Source: Enterobacter cloacae subsp. cloacae ATCC 13047 (lineage in GTDB: Bacteria > Pseudomonadota > Gammaproteobacteria > Enterobacterales > Enterobacteriaceae). From it: a stretch of DNA of 64,000 nt. Positions 1 to 11,534 of the stretch are shown in pieces. The DNA lies in NCBI RefSeq assembly GCF_000025565.1, contig NC_014121.1, forward strand, positions 2,542,001 to 2,606,000, read 5' to 3'. The translations under genes were made by a program, and so were the position numbers. Below the pieces are notes generated by a model, which was not told the DNA's origin, searched no databases, and saw nothing but the letters and a program-made list of their open reading frames with translations. Position 1 is the first letter of the stretch; each line of letters starts with the position of its first letter.

Positions 1-334
1 CAAGTAAGGCAGCGAGAGCCGGCATAGCCTGAACATAGAGGATTTTTCGGCTGGCAGTCGCTGCGCCAAAAATTCCGGCAAGTAGCACGCAGCTCAGGAA
101 AAAGACGGTCACAGGGACACCGCGCTCTCCGAGCCAGAGTCCCCAGAGCAGACCCGCCGCCAGAAAACCGTTATACAGCCCCTGATTCGCAGCCAGTACG
201 CGGGTGTCACGCGCAAAATCGGGCGTGAGATTGAAAGCCTTGTGCCCGGTTTTAGTGTTCCACAGGAACATCTCCAGCACCAGAATATAGAGATGGATTA
301 ACGCAACAATAATGATAAGTACAGTGGCTAACAT
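1..334 (-). CDS. DUF1304 family membrane protein (3' end beyond left edge)
   Basis: This minus-strand gene begins with ATG at 332-334 and runs off the left edge, leaving about 111 residues visible. The N-terminus starts MLATVLIIIVALIHLYILVL, a hydrophobic helix, followed by EMFLWNT and the pattern RVLAANQGLYNGFLAAGLLWG. These features are typical of the small four-helix DUF1304 inner-membrane proteins, which are about 120 residues long, so only the last residues are missing. The family has no established function. The gene lies downstream of the BCCT transporter on the same strand, but a terminator-like hairpin separates them, so it is probably a separate transcription unit. The family call rests on recognised pattern only. 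Confidence 0.7.
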   Translation of the reverse strand, partial: MLATVLIIIVALIHLYILVLEMFLWNTKTGHKAFNLTPDFARDTRVLAANQGLYNGFLAAGLLWGLWLGERGVPVTVFFLSCVLLAGIFGAATASRKILYVQAMPALAALL

Positions 335-360
335 GAGGCTGTCTCACACAGTCAGTGGCA

Positions 361-392
361 AAATAAATGCCGTCCCATCGGACGGCATTTTG
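361..392 (-). terminator. Rho-independent terminator after the BCCT transporter
   Basis: Read on the minus strand, AATGCCGTCC-GAT-GGGACGGCATT forms a strong hairpin followed by a T-rich stretch. It lies just after the stop codon of the transporter gene. Confidence 0.75.
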
Positions 393-395
393 GTA

Positions 396-2393
396 TTAAC
401 GAACCAGATGCAGGAAGTGCAGATGTTTTTCGTACTGGTCCAGTATGTCATTGATAAGCTGTTCCTGATTCCAGCCCATCACATCATAGTTCTGACCGCC
501 CTCTTTCAGATACACTTCAGCGCGATAATAGCGGTGTTGCTCTGCCTGTTGCTCGTCATTATCCATAGCGGCAAGAGCAAAAGTTGGCGAATTATAGCCA
601 CGTAGCCTCACTTCATAAATAAAGTTCAGCTCATTGCCTAAATCAACTTCAAGCCGGAGACGATCATCAGCCGCATCATTGATATGACTCAACGTCCCCT
701 GCTTGTTCAGTTCTTCCTGAACCAACGTCATGGCAGGCTGGATGACGTCGTCCATAAACCGTTTCACCAGAGAACGTTTCGGCAGATAGGCAATATTGCG
801 CAACCTTCTCTGCCACGGAATAGGGTTACGTGCGGCAGTCGGCGCAATCGTCGCCATGCTCAGACTTTCACGTTTGGTCAAATCCCGACGCAGGGCTTTT
901 AACAGTCCGTATATTGAGATCAATAAGATCACGGAGAATGGTAATGCGCTCGCTATTGTCACGGTTTGCAGCGCGCTTAGCCCACCCGCAATCAGCAGTG
1001 CAATGGCCACAATCCCCATGAGCGAGGCCCAGAAAATTCGCTGCCATACAGGCGTGTTAGCGACGCCACCCGATGCCAGCGTATCAACAACCATCGCCCC
1101 GGAGTCAGCCGAGGTGACAAAGAAGACAATGACCATCGCCATTGCAATAAATGACAACACTGAGGAAAACGGGAAATGTTCAAGGAAATTAAACAGGGCC
1201 AACGCGACATCCTGCTGGACGGTATTTGCCAGGTCTGTTGCTCCCTGATTCATGATGAGATAAATGGCGCTGTTACCAAACACCGTCATCCACATGAGGG
1301 TAAAACCTGCGGGAACAAACAGCACGCCCGTAACAAACTCACGAATTGTCCTGCCACGGGATACGCGCGCGATGAACATACCGACAAACGGCGACCAGGA
1401 AAGCCACCATCCCCAGTACAACAGCGTCCAGCCACCAAGCCAGTTGCTTGATTTCGGTTCGTAGGCGTAAAGGTTAAAGGTTTTACTCACTAATTCCGAA
1501 AGATAACCGCCGGTATTTTCGACAAAAGATTTCAGTAAAAGTACGGTTGGTCCAAGACACAGCACAAGCGCCAGAAGTAAAACAGCCAGACCCAGATTGA
1601 GTTCAGAGAGGATACGTATTCCCTTGTCCAGACCGGACACCACTGAAATCGTCGCTAACCCCGTGATGACCACAATCAGAATGACCTGCACCGTTTCATT
1701 GATGGGCACCCCAAAAAGATGGTTCAGACCGGCATTAACCTGCAAAACACCGTAACCCAGCGATGTGGCAACGCCAAAGACCGTCCCTATCACCGCAAAA
1801 ATATCGACTGCATGGCCGACAGGACCGTAGATGCGATCGCCTATGATGGGATAGAGTGCGGAACGCAGCGTTAAAGGCAAACCGTGACGGTAGCTGAAGA
1901 ATGCCAGAATCAGCGCCACAATGGCATAGATGGCCCATGCATGCAGTCCCCAGTGGAAGAACGTCAGGCGCATGGTTTCTTTCGCTGCGGCTACGGTTTC
2001 AGGGGTGCCGACGGGTGGCGAAAGGTAATGCATTACCGGTTCGGCAACGCCAAAGAACATCAGGCCGATCCCCATCCCTGCCGAAAACAGCATCGCAAAC
2101 CAGGAATGGTAGCTGAAATCAGGCTGGGCATGATCCGGCCCCAGTTTGATATCACCGTAACGCGAAAGACCGAGGAAAGTAACACTCAGTAAAATCAGGG
2201 CGACAGCAAGAATGTAGAACCAGCTGGCATTGGTGAATATCTGTTGCTGCAGGAGTTTGAATTTTTTGTCGGCCAGATCCGGGAATACTGCGGCAAAGGC
2301 GACAAGAAGGAAAATTAACAAAGCAGATGTGAAGAATACCGCTTTGTTAATCTGGCTTGTAGACTTCTTTGGGATAGTATCATTTTCACTCAT
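396..2393 (-). CDS. BCCT-family choline/betaine-type transporter (BetT-like)
   Basis: This is a predicted inner-membrane secondary transporter of the betaine/choline/carnitine family, taking up quaternary ammonium osmoprotectants or their precursors. It is about 665 residues long with roughly 12 hydrophobic segments. The family tryptophan-rich box WWLSWSPFVGMF lies near residues 329-340, and the substrate region FSAGMGIGLMFFGVAEP lies near 103-119. A long soluble C-terminal tail of about 150 residues ends in QLINDILDQYEKHLHFLHL, as in E. coli BetT (677 residues), where the tail is thought to take part in osmosensing. The body is clearly diverged from K-12 BetT and no betIBA genes are adjacent, so I leave the symbol blank. 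I chose ATG at 2393; an in-frame TTG lies two codons upstream. A FixJ-like regulator gene lies upstream on the same strand. Confidence 0.85.
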   Translation of the reverse strand: MSENDTIPKKSTSQINKAVFFTSALLIFLLVAFAAVFPDLADKKFKLLQQQIFTNASWFYILAVALILLSVTFLGLSRYGDIKLGPDHAQPDFSYHSWFAMLFSAGMGIGLMFFGVAEPVMHYLSPPVGTPETVAAAKETMRLTFFHWGLHAWAIYAIVALILAFFSYRHGLPLTLRSALYPIIGDRIYGPVGHAVDIFAVIGTVFGVATSLGYGVLQVNAGLNHLFGVPINETVQVILIVVITGLATISVVSGLDKGIRILSELNLGLAVLLLALVLCLGPTVLLLKSFVENTGGYLSELVSKTFNLYAYEPKSSNWLGGWTLLYWGWWLSWSPFVGMFIARVSRGRTIREFVTGVLFVPAGFTLMWMTVFGNSAIYLIMNQGATDLANTVQQDVALALFNFLEHFPFSSVLSFIAMAMVIVFFVTSADSGAMVVDTLASGGVANTPVWQRIFWASLMGIVAIALLIAGGLSALQTVTIASALPFSVILLISIYGLLKALRRDLTKRESLSMATIAPTAARNPIPWQRRLRNIAYLPKRSLVKRFMDDVIQPAMTLVQEELNKQGTLSHINDAADDRLRLEVDLGNELNFIYEVRLRGYNSPTFALAAMDNDEQQAEQHRYYRAEVYLKEGGQNYDVMGWNQEQLINDILDQYEKHLHFLHLVR

Positions 2394-2536
2394 AATCAAT
2401 TCATTCCATTATCGTAGACCGCCCCGGTTGAGAGGCGTTACCTCTCATAGAGTAGCAAAATTCAACACCCCAGGGGGACAATAATCTGAATGAATGTCAG
2501 GGTGATATAAACTGTCCGGTGACGATCGCCGCGTTA

Positions 2537-3172
2537 TCAATAAAGCCTGCGGGGTGGACATCGCGATTTACCGATTTGCAACGTGCCGGCAGCATGCACC
2601 AGATCCGCTAACGTACGAACCTGCATTTTATCCATCACCCTGCGTCGATGTACCTTCACCGTAATTTCTGTTATGCCCAGTTCCGATGCGATTTGTTTAT
2701 TTTGCAAGCCATTAATTGCCAGCTCAAAAATCTGTTTCTCACGTCGCGTCAACGCCTGGTAATTTTTGCACAGTTCAAATAACCGTTGCTGTTCCAGAAA
2801 ATGGTTTGTCGCGTCGATCAATACCTCATTCACCACGCGCAAAAGTTGTTCAGGTTCGACCGGTTTGGTCAAAAAATCCCGGGCGCCTGCTTTCATTGCC
2901 CGAACGCAGGCAGGGATGGAGCCGCTCTTCGTCAGAATGAGTACCGGTATAGCGCATCCACGCGCTTTGAGTGCATCCATCACGTCAAAGCCATTCATAC
3001 GCGGAAGGTTTAATTCAAGGATTAAGCATGAAGGATGATCAACGATGGGAGAGGATAAAAATTCTTCGGCATTACTGAAGTCAAACGTCTGATAGCCCGC
3101 GGCTGTTAAGAACTGAACAACAAACGACCGATATGCATCATCATCATCGATAACATAAATAACCTCTTCCAT
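2537..3172 (-). CDS. FixJ/NarL-type response regulator with Glu at the phospho-acceptor site
   Basis: A 211-residue DNA-binding response regulator. The receiver domain (about 4-120) has the acidic pair in VIDDDDAY (residues 8-12), the Thr of LILTKSG and the conserved Lys of FLTKPVEP. A LuxR-type helix-turn-helix (about 137-195) contains LTRREKQIFELAINGLQNKQ. The position that carries the phosphorylated Asp in FixJ (VTDLRMP) reads LILELNLP here: codon 53 is GAA (3014-3016), encoding Glu. Such substitutions often give phosphorylation-independent regulators. The start ATG has a good AGGAG site 8-9 bases upstream. No sensor kinase gene is in the window, so it looks like an orphan. It may control the BCCT gene immediately downstream, but that is inference. 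Confidence 0.85.
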   Translation of the reverse strand: MEEVIYVIDDDDAYRSFVVQFLTAAGYQTFDFSNAEEFLSSPIVDHPSCLILELNLPRMNGFDVMDALKARGCAIPVLILTKSGSIPACVRAMKAGARDFLTKPVEPEQLLRVVNEVLIDATNHFLEQQRLFELCKNYQALTRREKQIFELAINGLQNKQIASELGITEITVKVHRRRVMDKMQVRTLADLVHAAGTLQIGKSRCPPRRLY

Positions 3173-3430
3173 ATCAATTTCTCCTGATTAAATCTTTCAG
3201 GGACATAATACGAACAGTTGCGTCCATTCCCAAAGTATTTATGACTGCTAACGTCATGCCGGATAACATTTCCACACCGTTCGCTTTCGAGAGCGAATAA
3301 CGTTGATGCGCTCACAGAGCCATTTCTGTCAGAAGCTATAGTCTCGCTTTCGCTTATTTCCCGGGAATGTTCTGAGTATGAATTTTTTTATGAAATTTCC
3401 GTGGTAGTCGTGATACCGGTTTCACACAAA
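3173..3430. other. Intergenic region upstream of the response regulator
   Basis: About 260 bases lie between the regulator start and the icd terminator. It presumably holds the regulator's promoter. I see no ORF with family support, no stable RNA and no clear repeat. Confidence 0.5.
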
Positions 3431-3460
3431 ATAAAAACGGGAGCCATCAAGCTCCCGTTC
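3431..3460 (-). terminator. icd terminator
   Basis: On the minus strand ACGGGAGC-TTGATG-GCTCCCGT is followed by TTTTATTTTG, just after the icd stop codon. Confidence 0.85.
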
Positions 3461-3481
3461 TTGTTTAACCCAGAATCTGGA

Positions 3482-4732
3482 TTACATATTCGCGATAATC
3501 GCGTCACCAAACTCTGAACATTTCAGCAGCTTAGCGCCTTCCATCAGACGTTCGAAGTCATAGGTTACGGTTTTCGCGTTAATCGCGCCTTCCATACCTT
3601 TGACGATCAGGTCTGCGGCTTCGAACCATTCCATATGACGCAGCATCATCTCTGCGGACAGGATGATAGAGCCTGGGTTCACTTTGTCCTGGCCTGCGTA
3701 TTTTGGTGCAGTACCGTGGGTTGCTTCGAACAGGGCGCATTCGTCACCGATGTTCGCGCCTGGGGCGATACCGATACCGCCAACCTGTGCAGCCAGGGCA
3801 TCGGAGATGTAGTCACCGTTCAGGTTCATACAGGCGATCACGTCGTATTCCGCTGGACGCAGCAGGATCTGCTGCAGGAACGCATCGGCGATAACATCTT
3901 TAATGATGATCTCTTTCCCGGTGTTCGGGTTCTTGATCTTCTGCCATGGGCCGCCGTCGATCAGCTCACCGCCGAACTCTTCTTGCGCCAACTGGTAACC
4001 CCAGTCTTTGAACGCGCCTTCGGTGAACTTCATGATGTTGCCTTTGTGAACCAGGGTCACAGAGTCACGGTCGTTGGTGATCGCGTATTCAATTGCTGCG
4101 CGCACCAGACGTTTGGTCCCTTCTTCGGAGCACGGCTTGATGCCGATACCGCAATGCTCAGGGAAGCGAATTTTCTTCACGCCCATCTCTTCGCGCAGGA
4201 ATTTAATCACTTTTTCTGCGTCAGCAGAGTCAGCTTTCCATTCGATACCCGCGTAGATGTCTTCTGAGTTTTCGCGGAAGATAACCATATCGGTCAGCTC
4301 AGGGTGCTTAACCGGGCTTGGGGTGCCCTGATAGTAACGAACCGGACGCAGACACACGTACAGGTCCAGCTCCTGACGCAGTGCCACGTTCAGGGAACGG
4401 ATACCGCCACCAACTGGCGTCGTCAGTGGGCCTTTGATAGCAACGCGGTAGTCGCGGATCAGGTCCAGCGTTTCTGCTGGCAGCCAAACGTCCTGGCCAT
4501 AAACTTGAGTAGATTTTTCACCGGTGTAAATTTCCATCCAGGAAATTTTACGCTCGCCTTTGTAGGCTTTCTCAACAGCGGCATCAACCACTTTCAGCAT
4601 TGCCGGGGTAACGTCTACACCGATACCATCACCTTCGATGAATGGAATGATCGGATTGTGAGGAACGTTAATCTTGCCGTTTTGCAGGGTGATCTTTTTA
4701 CCTTCCGCCGGAACAACTACTTTGCTTTCCAT
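3482..4732 (-). CDS. icd: Isocitrate dehydrogenase (NADP+)
   Basis: Converts isocitrate to 2-oxoglutarate and CO2 with NADP+ in the TCA cycle; cytosolic homodimer. It is 416 residues, the same as E. coli Icd, and nearly identical throughout. GGGIRSLN contains the regulatory serine (Ser113 in E. coli) that the AceK kinase phosphorylates to divert carbon into the glyoxylate shunt. The metal-binding acidic stretch NLNGDYISD and the NADP-binding HGTAPKYAG are present. The 3' end is intact ([11 protein letters not shown]). In E. coli this is the attachment site of element e14; I see no duplicated end or integrase here, so the site appears unoccupied. It has its own promoter region and terminator. 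Confidence 0.98.
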   Translation of the reverse strand: MESKVVVPAEGKKITLQNGKINVPHNPIIPFIEGDGIGVDVTPAMLKVVDAAVEKAYKGERKISWMEIYTGEKSTQVYGQDVWLPAETLDLIRDYRVAIKGPLTTPVGGGIRSLNVALRQELDLYVCLRPVRYYQGTPSPVKHPELTDMVIFRENSEDIYAGIEWKADSADAEKVIKFLREEMGVKKIRFPEHCGIGIKPCSEEGTKRLVRAAIEYAITNDRDSVTLVHKGNIMKFTEGAFKDWGYQLAQEEFGGELIDGGPWQKIKNPNTGKEIIIKDVIADAFLQQILLRPAEYDVIACMNLNGDYISDALAAQVGGIGIAPGANIGDECALFEATHGTAPKYAGQDKVNPGSIILSAEMMLRHMEWFEAADLIVKGMEGAINAKTVTYDFERLMEGAKLLKCSEFGDAIIANM

Positions 4733-4772
4733 TAACCTCTCCTTCGAGCGCTTCTGGTTGTTACTGATCTTA

Positions 4773-4790
4773 TGTTAATAAATTGTAATG
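4773..4790 (-). promoter_or_regulatory. Possible ArcA-type site upstream of icd
   Basis: TGTTAATAAATTGTAATG contains GTTAA-like elements about 11 bases apart, resembling the ArcA direct-repeat pattern. E. coli icd is known to be repressed by ArcA. The match is partial and could be chance in AT-rich DNA. Confidence 0.3.
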
Positions 4791-4849
4791 AGCCCTTCGA
4801 TAGTACCTGATTGTCCTGCGCCATGAAAGGTCTTCGTTATTAGGCTATA

Positions 4850-5503
4850 ATGCGGCAATTGATAACGCCTGAAAATACCATGAAGAAAACTTCTTTTACA
4901 AAACACCGGGTTGAGCGATTCAGCTCACGACAAGCCGCCAGAAGACCGCAAGAAAGCCAGCCAAAGCGGGTTATTTTGTTCAATAAACCCTACGATGTGT
5001 TGCCGCAGTTTACCGACGAAGCCGGGCGCAGCACGTTAAAGGATTATATTCCTGTTCAGGGCGTCTATGCCGCGGGTCGTCTGGACCGCGATAGCGAAGG
5101 TCTGCTGGTCTTAACCAACGACGGAGCCCTACAGGCAAAACTCACGCAGCCCGGAAAACGCACCGGCAAAATTTACTTTGTGCAGGTGGAGGGTGAGCCG
5201 GATGAAGAGGCGCTCGCGGCACTCCGTAACGGCGTGACGTTAAACGATGGCCCCACCCTGCCCGCAGGTATTGAACGTGTGAATGAACCGGAGTGGCTGT
5301 GGCCGCGCAACCCGCCCATTCGCGAGCGCAAATCTATTCCCACCAGCTGGCTCAAAATCACCCTTTTTGAAGGCCGTAACCGTCAGGTTCGGCGCATGAC
5401 CGCCCACGTGGGCTTCCCTACCCTGCGCCTGATTCGCTATGCCATGGGCAGTTACACCCTGGATTCCCTGGCTAACGGTGAATGGCGGGACGTTGCCCCT
5501 TAA
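4850..5503 (+). CDS. rluE: 23S rRNA pseudouridine(2457) synthase RluE
   Basis: Isomerises uridine 2457 of 23S rRNA to pseudouridine. The 217-residue length equals E. coli RluE. The catalytic motif [17 protein letters not shown] lies near residues 76-92 with the nucleophilic Asp in RLDRD. The C-terminal part carries the [10 protein letters not shown] signature of the RsuA/RluB/RluE group. The N-terminal ~35 residues are basic and variable and lack an S4 domain, as in RluE. The ATG at 4850 gives the E. coli-length product, but a TATAAT at 4846-4851 overlaps it; if that is the -10 element, the true start is the in-frame ATG at 4880 (MKKTSF). It is divergent from icd and ends 9 bases before nudJ. 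Confidence 0.95.
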   Translation: MRQLITPENTMKKTSFTKHRVERFSSRQAARRPQESQPKRVILFNKPYDVLPQFTDEAGRSTLKDYIPVQGVYAAGRLDRDSEGLLVLTNDGALQAKLTQPGKRTGKIYFVQVEGEPDEEALAALRNGVTLNDGPTLPAGIERVNEPEWLWPRNPPIRERKSIPTSWLKITLFEGRNRQVRRMTAHVGFPTLRLIRYAMGSYTLDSLANGEWRDVAP

Positions 5504-5512
5504 GGAGTCAAT

Positions 5513-5986
5513 ATGTTTAAACCTCATGTCACGGTCGCCTGTGTGGTTCACGCGCAGGGTAAATTCCTGGTTGTAGAAGAGAGCATTAACGGCAAAGCGC
5601 TGTGGAATCAGCCAGCCGGGCATCTGGAAGCCAATGAAACCTTATTACAGGCCGCAAAACGTGAACTCTGGGAAGAGACGGGCATCCACGCGGATCCTCA
5701 GCACTTCATTCGTATGCATCAGTGGATTGCGCCTGATAAAACGCCCTTCCTGCGTTTTTTATTTGCCGTCGAGCTTAGCGAAACGTGCGCCACTGAGCCG
5801 CACGACGACGATATCGATCGCTGCCTGTGGGTCACCGCCGATGAGATCCTGAACGCGCCAAACCTGCGCTCGCCGCTGGTTGCCGAAAGCATTCGCTGCT
5901 GGCAGTCAGGCGCACGCTTGCCGCTGGAGGTCATCGGAGAATTTAACTGGCCGTTTACAGAGGGTGTCAATGGTGGGGGGGCGTGA
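5513..5986 (+). CDS. nudJ: Nudix phosphatase NudJ (HMP-PP / nucleotide hydrolase)
   Basis: A cytosolic Nudix hydrolase. The E. coli enzyme releases inorganic phosphate from nucleoside di- and triphosphates and hydrolyses the thiamine precursor HMP-PP. The Nudix box is complete, [22 protein letters not shown] at about residues 37-58, with the REL.EE metal ligands. It is 157 residues against about 153 in E. coli. The extra residues come from a short tail ending VNGGGA, encoded across a run of seven G, so the exact C-terminus deserves care. AAGGAG precedes the ATG. It sits in the rluE-nudJ-mnmA-hflD-purB string. Confidence 0.93.
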   Translation: MFKPHVTVACVVHAQGKFLVVEESINGKALWNQPAGHLEANETLLQAAKRELWEETGIHADPQHFIRMHQWIAPDKTPFLRFLFAVELSETCATEPHDDDIDRCLWVTADEILNAPNLRSPLVAESIRCWQSGARLPLEVIGEFNWPFTEGVNGGGA

Positions 5987-6026
5987 TAGAATACGCCGCC
6001 TTGAAGTTCAATGTCGTGAGTATTCC

Positions 6027-7139
6027 ATGTCAGATAACAGCCAGAAAAAAGTGATCGTCGGCATGTCCGGCGGTGTCGATTCCTCCGTTTCCGCCTACCT
6101 GTTGCAACAACAGGGCTATAAGGTGGAGGGCCTGTTCATGAAGAACTGGGAGGAAGATGATGGCGAGGAATATTGCACTGCCGCTGCGGATCTCGCCGAT
6201 GCGCAGGCCGTGTGCGACAAGCTCGGCATTGAACTGCACACCGTTAACTTTGCCGCAGAATACTGGGATAACGTGTTTGAGCTTTTCCTGGAAGAGTACA
6301 AAGCGGGCCGTACCCCAAACCCGGATATTCTGTGCAACAAAGAGATTAAATTTAAAGCCTTCCTCGAATTCGCGGCGGAAGATCTGGGCGCAGACTATAT
6401 TGCGACCGGTCACTACGTGCGTCGCGCCGATGTGAACGGCAAAAGCCAGCTGCTGCGCGGTCTGGACGGTAATAAAGATCAGAGCTATTTCCTTTATACG
6501 TTAAGCCATGAACAGATTGCACAAAGCCTGTTCCCGGTTGGCGAGCTGGAAAAGCCAGAAGTCCGTAAAATCGCTGAAGAGCTGGATCTGATCACCGCGA
6601 AGAAAAAAGACTCCACCGGTATCTGCTTTATTGGCGAGCGCAAATTCCGCGATTTCCTTGGTCGCTACCTGCCTGCGCAGCCGGGCAAAATTGTCACCGT
6701 CGATGGTGACGAAATTGGCCAGCATCAGGGGCTGATGTACCACACCCTCGGCCAGCGTAAAGGCCTGGGTATCGGCGGTACCAAAGACGGTAGCGAAGAT
6801 CCGTGGTACGTGGTCGACAAAGATGTCGAAAACAATATTCTGATCGTCGCTCAGGGGCACGACCATCCGCGTCTGATGTCCGTTGGCCTGATCGCACAGC
6901 AGTTGCACTGGGTCGACCGTGAACCGCTCAAAGGTACCCTGCGCTGCACGGTAAAAACACGCTATCGTCAGACGGATATCCCTTGCACCATTACCGCGCT
7001 GGATGACGATCGCATTGACGTGCGTTTTGACGAGCCAGTTGCAGCCGTCACGCCGGGCCAGTCCGCCGTCTTCTACAGCGGTGATATCTGCCTGGGTGGT
7101 GGGATCATAGAACAGCGCCTGCCGCTGCCGGCCGTTTAA
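6027..7139 (+). CDS. mnmA: tRNA-specific 2-thiouridylase MnmA
   Basis: Adds sulfur to C2 of the wobble uridine in tRNA-Lys, -Glu and -Gln, using ATP and sulfur relayed from IscS through the Tus proteins. It is 370 residues (E. coli 368). The ATP-pyrophosphatase PP-loop GMSGGVDSS is near residues 13-21. The two catalytic cysteines are in NPDILCNKE (about 102) and STGICFIGE (about 199). I chose ATG at 6027, which gives [12 protein letters not shown] and matches the E. coli N-terminus; the reading frame stays open upstream but overlaps nudJ. It is followed by hflD after 27 bases. Confidence 0.97.
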   Translation: MSDNSQKKVIVGMSGGVDSSVSAYLLQQQGYKVEGLFMKNWEEDDGEEYCTAAADLADAQAVCDKLGIELHTVNFAAEYWDNVFELFLEEYKAGRTPNPDILCNKEIKFKAFLEFAAEDLGADYIATGHYVRRADVNGKSQLLRGLDGNKDQSYFLYTLSHEQIAQSLFPVGELEKPEVRKIAEELDLITAKKKDSTGICFIGERKFRDFLGRYLPAQPGKIVTVDGDEIGQHQGLMYHTLGQRKGLGIGGTKDGSEDPWYVVDKDVENNILIVAQGHDHPRLMSVGLIAQQLHWVDREPLKGTLRCTVKTRYRQTDIPCTITALDDDRIDVRFDEPVAAVTPGQSAVFYSGDICLGGGIIEQRLPLPAV

Positions 7140-7166
7140 CCCGATAGCACACATAAAGGAGAACGT

Positions 7167-9185
<2,019 letters not shown>

Positions 9186-9190
9186 TCTCC

Positions 9191-9227
9191 CCCGCCCCTT
9201 TTCGCCCGAAAAGGGGGCGGCTTTTTC
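9191..9227 (+). terminator. purB terminator
   Basis: CCGCCCCTTTTC-GCCC-GAAAAGGGGGCGG forms a long GC-rich hairpin followed by CTTTTT. It separates purB from phoPQ. Confidence 0.9.
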
Positions 9228-9230
9228 CCC

Positions 9231-9265
9231 GGTTTACTCAATGTTTATCCCCACAACAACATAAT
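9231..9265 (+). promoter_or_regulatory. PhoP box and -10 of the autoregulated phoPQ promoter
   Basis: GGTTTA (9231-9236) and TGTTTA (9242-9247) form the direct repeat with 5-base spacing that PhoP binds. A CATAAT (9260-9265) lies 12 bases downstream, the spacing seen in PhoP-activated promoters that lack a good -35. This predicts positive autoregulation under low Mg2+, as in E. coli and Salmonella. Confidence 0.85.
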
Positions 9266-9307
9266 CAGCGTTAAACTATTCATACTATTAATTCTGGGAG
9301 AAAGATG

Positions 9308-9979
9308 ATGCGCGTACTGGTTGTTGAGGATAACGCATTGCTACGTCATCACCTGAAGGTTCAGCTTCAGGAGATGGGACATCAGGTGGATGATGCGGAA
9401 GATGCAAAAGAAGCCGATTATTATCTCAATGAACACCTGCCGGATATCGCCATCGTTGATCTCGGGTTACCTGACGAAGACGGACTGTCATTGATTCGCC
9501 GCTGGCGCAGCCACGATGTCTCCCTTCCTGTCCTGGTGCTGACCGCGCGTGAAGGCTGGCAGGACAAAGTGGAAGTGCTCAGTGCCGGTGCCGATGATTA
9601 CGTCACCAAACCGTTTCATATTGAAGAAGTGGCGGCACGCATGCAGGCCCTGTTACGCCGCAACAGCGGGCTCGCCTCCCAGGTGATTTCCCTTCCACCT
9701 TTCCAAGTGGATCTCTCCCGTCGGGAATTCTCAATCAACAATGAAGTCATCAAACTGACGGCCTTCGAATACACCATCATGGAAACGCTAATCCGTAACA
9801 ACGGTAAAGTGGTGAGCAAAGACTCCTTAATGCTCCAGCTTTACCCGGATGCCGAACTGCGTGAGAGTCACACCATTGATGTGCTGATGGGCCGTTTGCG
9901 TAAGAAGATTCAGGCGCAGTATCCGCATGATGTGATCACAACCGTGCGCGGTCAGGGCTACCTGTTCGAATTACGCTAA
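9308..9979 (+). CDS. phoP: Two-component response regulator PhoP
   Basis: OmpR-type transcription factor of the Mg2+/antimicrobial-peptide-sensing PhoPQ system. It activates Mg2+ transport, lipid A modification and acid-stress genes. The receiver domain has the acidic pair in VVEDN, the phospho-acceptor Asp in [11 protein letters not shown] and the Lys of VTKPFH; the winged helix carries [16 protein letters not shown]. It is 223 residues from ATG 9308, matching E. coli. A second ATG at 9305 is closer to the GGGAG site (4 bases), so 9308 (7 bases) is preferred. phoQ starts at the base after the stop codon. Confidence 0.97.
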   Translation: MRVLVVEDNALLRHHLKVQLQEMGHQVDDAEDAKEADYYLNEHLPDIAIVDLGLPDEDGLSLIRRWRSHDVSLPVLVLTAREGWQDKVEVLSAGADDYVTKPFHIEEVAARMQALLRRNSGLASQVISLPPFQVDLSRREFSINNEVIKLTAFEYTIMETLIRNNGKVVSKDSLMLQLYPDAELRESHTIDVLMGRLRKKIQAQYPHDVITTVRGQGYLFELR

Positions 9980-11443
9980 ATGAAACGGCTAATGCGGCAC
10001 ATTATGCCCCTTTCACTGCGGGTTCGCTTTTTGCTGGCCACAGCCGCCGTTGTGCTGGTGCTGTCGCTTTCTTACGGCATGGTGGCGCTGGTTGGTTACA
10101 GCGTCAGTTTTGATAAAACGACCTTTCGTCTGCTGCGCGGTGAGAGCAACCTGTTTTATACCCTCGCAAAGTGGGAAAACAACCAGATCAGCGTCGAGAT
10201 GCCGGAGAATCTTAACCAGCAGAGTCCCACGCTGGCGCTGATTTACAATGAAAAAGGGAAACTGCTGTGGGCACAGCGTGATGTTCCCTGGCTGGTGAAA
10301 AGCATCCGCCCGGAATGGCTGAAAACCAACGGATTTCATGAAATTGAAGCCGATCTGAATACCACCAGCAGCCTGCTGCGCGAAGATCGCTCTCTGCAAA
10401 AAAAGCTGAATGAGATCCGCGCCGATGACGCCGAAACAGAAATGACCCACTCCGTCGCCATCAACCTCTATCCCGCCACGCCTGACATGCCGCAGCTGAC
10501 TATCGTAGTGGTGGATACCATCCCCGTCGAGCTTAAACGCTCTTATCGGGTCTGGGGCTGGTTCGTCTACGTGCTGGCTGCCAATCTGCTGCTGGTCATA
10601 CCGCTGCTGTGGATTGCTGCCTGGTGGAGTTTGCGCCCGATTGAATCGCTGGCGAAAGAGGTTCGCGAGCTGGAGGAGCATCATCGCGAGAAGCTTAATC
10701 CTGAGACATCGCGTGAGCTAACAAGTCTGGTGCGTAACCTTAACCGCCTGCTGAAAAGTGAACGCGAGCGCTACGATAAATACCGCACCACGTTGACTGA
10801 CCTCACTCACAGCCTGAAGACCCCGCTGGCCGTCATGCAAAGCACCCTGCGATCCATGCGCAGCTCCAGAATGAGCGTCGATGATGCCGAGCCGGTGATG
10901 CTGGAGCAGATCAGCCGTATTTCGCAGCAAATTGGCTACTATCTTCATCGCGCCAGCATGCGTTCCGGCAGCGCCCTGCTGAGCCGGGAGCTGCACCCCG
11001 TGGCACCACTGCTGGATAACCTGACCTCTGCGCTGAATAAGGTGTATCAGCGTAAAGGGGTGAACATCAGTCTCGATATCTCTCCTGAAATCAGTTTCGT
11101 CGGCGAAAAGAATGATTTCATGGAGGTGATGGGTAACCTGCTCGATAACGCCTGTAAATATTGTCTGGAGTTCGTGGAGGTTTCCGCCCGTCAGACGGAC
11201 AACGAGCTGCACATCATTGTTGAGGACGATGGCCCGGGGATCCCGCGAAACAAACGTGACGTGGTATTTGATCGCGGTCAGCGTGCGGATACATTGCGTC
11301 CCGGCCAGGGGGTGGGGTTGTCCGTCGCACGCGAGATTGTCGACCAGTACGACGGCAAAATCGAAACCGGTGAAAGTTTACTTGGCGGTGCCAGAATGGA
11401 AGTGATTTTTGGCCGTCAGCAGCCCACATCGAACGATAGTTAG
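9980..11443 (+). CDS. phoQ: Sensor histidine kinase PhoQ
   Basis: Inner-membrane sensor that phosphorylates PhoP under low Mg2+, acid or cationic peptides. It has 487 residues (E. coli 486). TM1 is about 17-38, the periplasmic PAS-like sensor 45-190 and TM2 195-215, followed by HAMP. The DHp helix has His277 in [12 protein letters not shown], and the ATPase domain has N, G1 and G2 boxes ([23 protein letters not shown]). The acidic Mg2+/peptide-binding patch is weaker than in E. coli: residues 148-154 read ADDAETE against EDDDDAE. This kinase is the usual chromosomal route to polymyxin resistance. phoP and phoQ are directly abutted. Confidence 0.97.
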   Translation: MKRLMRHIMPLSLRVRFLLATAAVVLVLSLSYGMVALVGYSVSFDKTTFRLLRGESNLFYTLAKWENNQISVEMPENLNQQSPTLALIYNEKGKLLWAQRDVPWLVKSIRPEWLKTNGFHEIEADLNTTSSLLREDRSLQKKLNEIRADDAETEMTHSVAINLYPATPDMPQLTIVVVDTIPVELKRSYRVWGWFVYVLAANLLLVIPLLWIAAWWSLRPIESLAKEVRELEEHHREKLNPETSRELTSLVRNLNRLLKSERERYDKYRTTLTDLTHSLKTPLAVMQSTLRSMRSSRMSVDDAEPVMLEQISRISQQIGYYLHRASMRSGSALLSRELHPVAPLLDNLTSALNKVYQRKGVNISLDISPEISFVGEKNDFMEVMGNLLDNACKYCLEFVEVSARQTDNELHIIVEDDGPGIPRNKRDVVFDRGQRADTLRPGQGVGLSVAREIVDQYDGKIETGESLLGGARMEVIFGRQQPTSNDS

Positions 11444-11534
11444 CCCGTTATGTGAAAAATGCGCGGATCTCGCACCCAGGCTTCTGCGCTTCCGTTATAA
11501 TCCGACTCAGTAAGAGCCTGCGGAATAAAAAAAT

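Noticed and set aside
3482..3560. Possible prophage junction at the icd 3' end
   Set aside because: icd is a known attachment site, but there is one intact 3' end, a normal terminator and no integrase or duplicated segment nearby.
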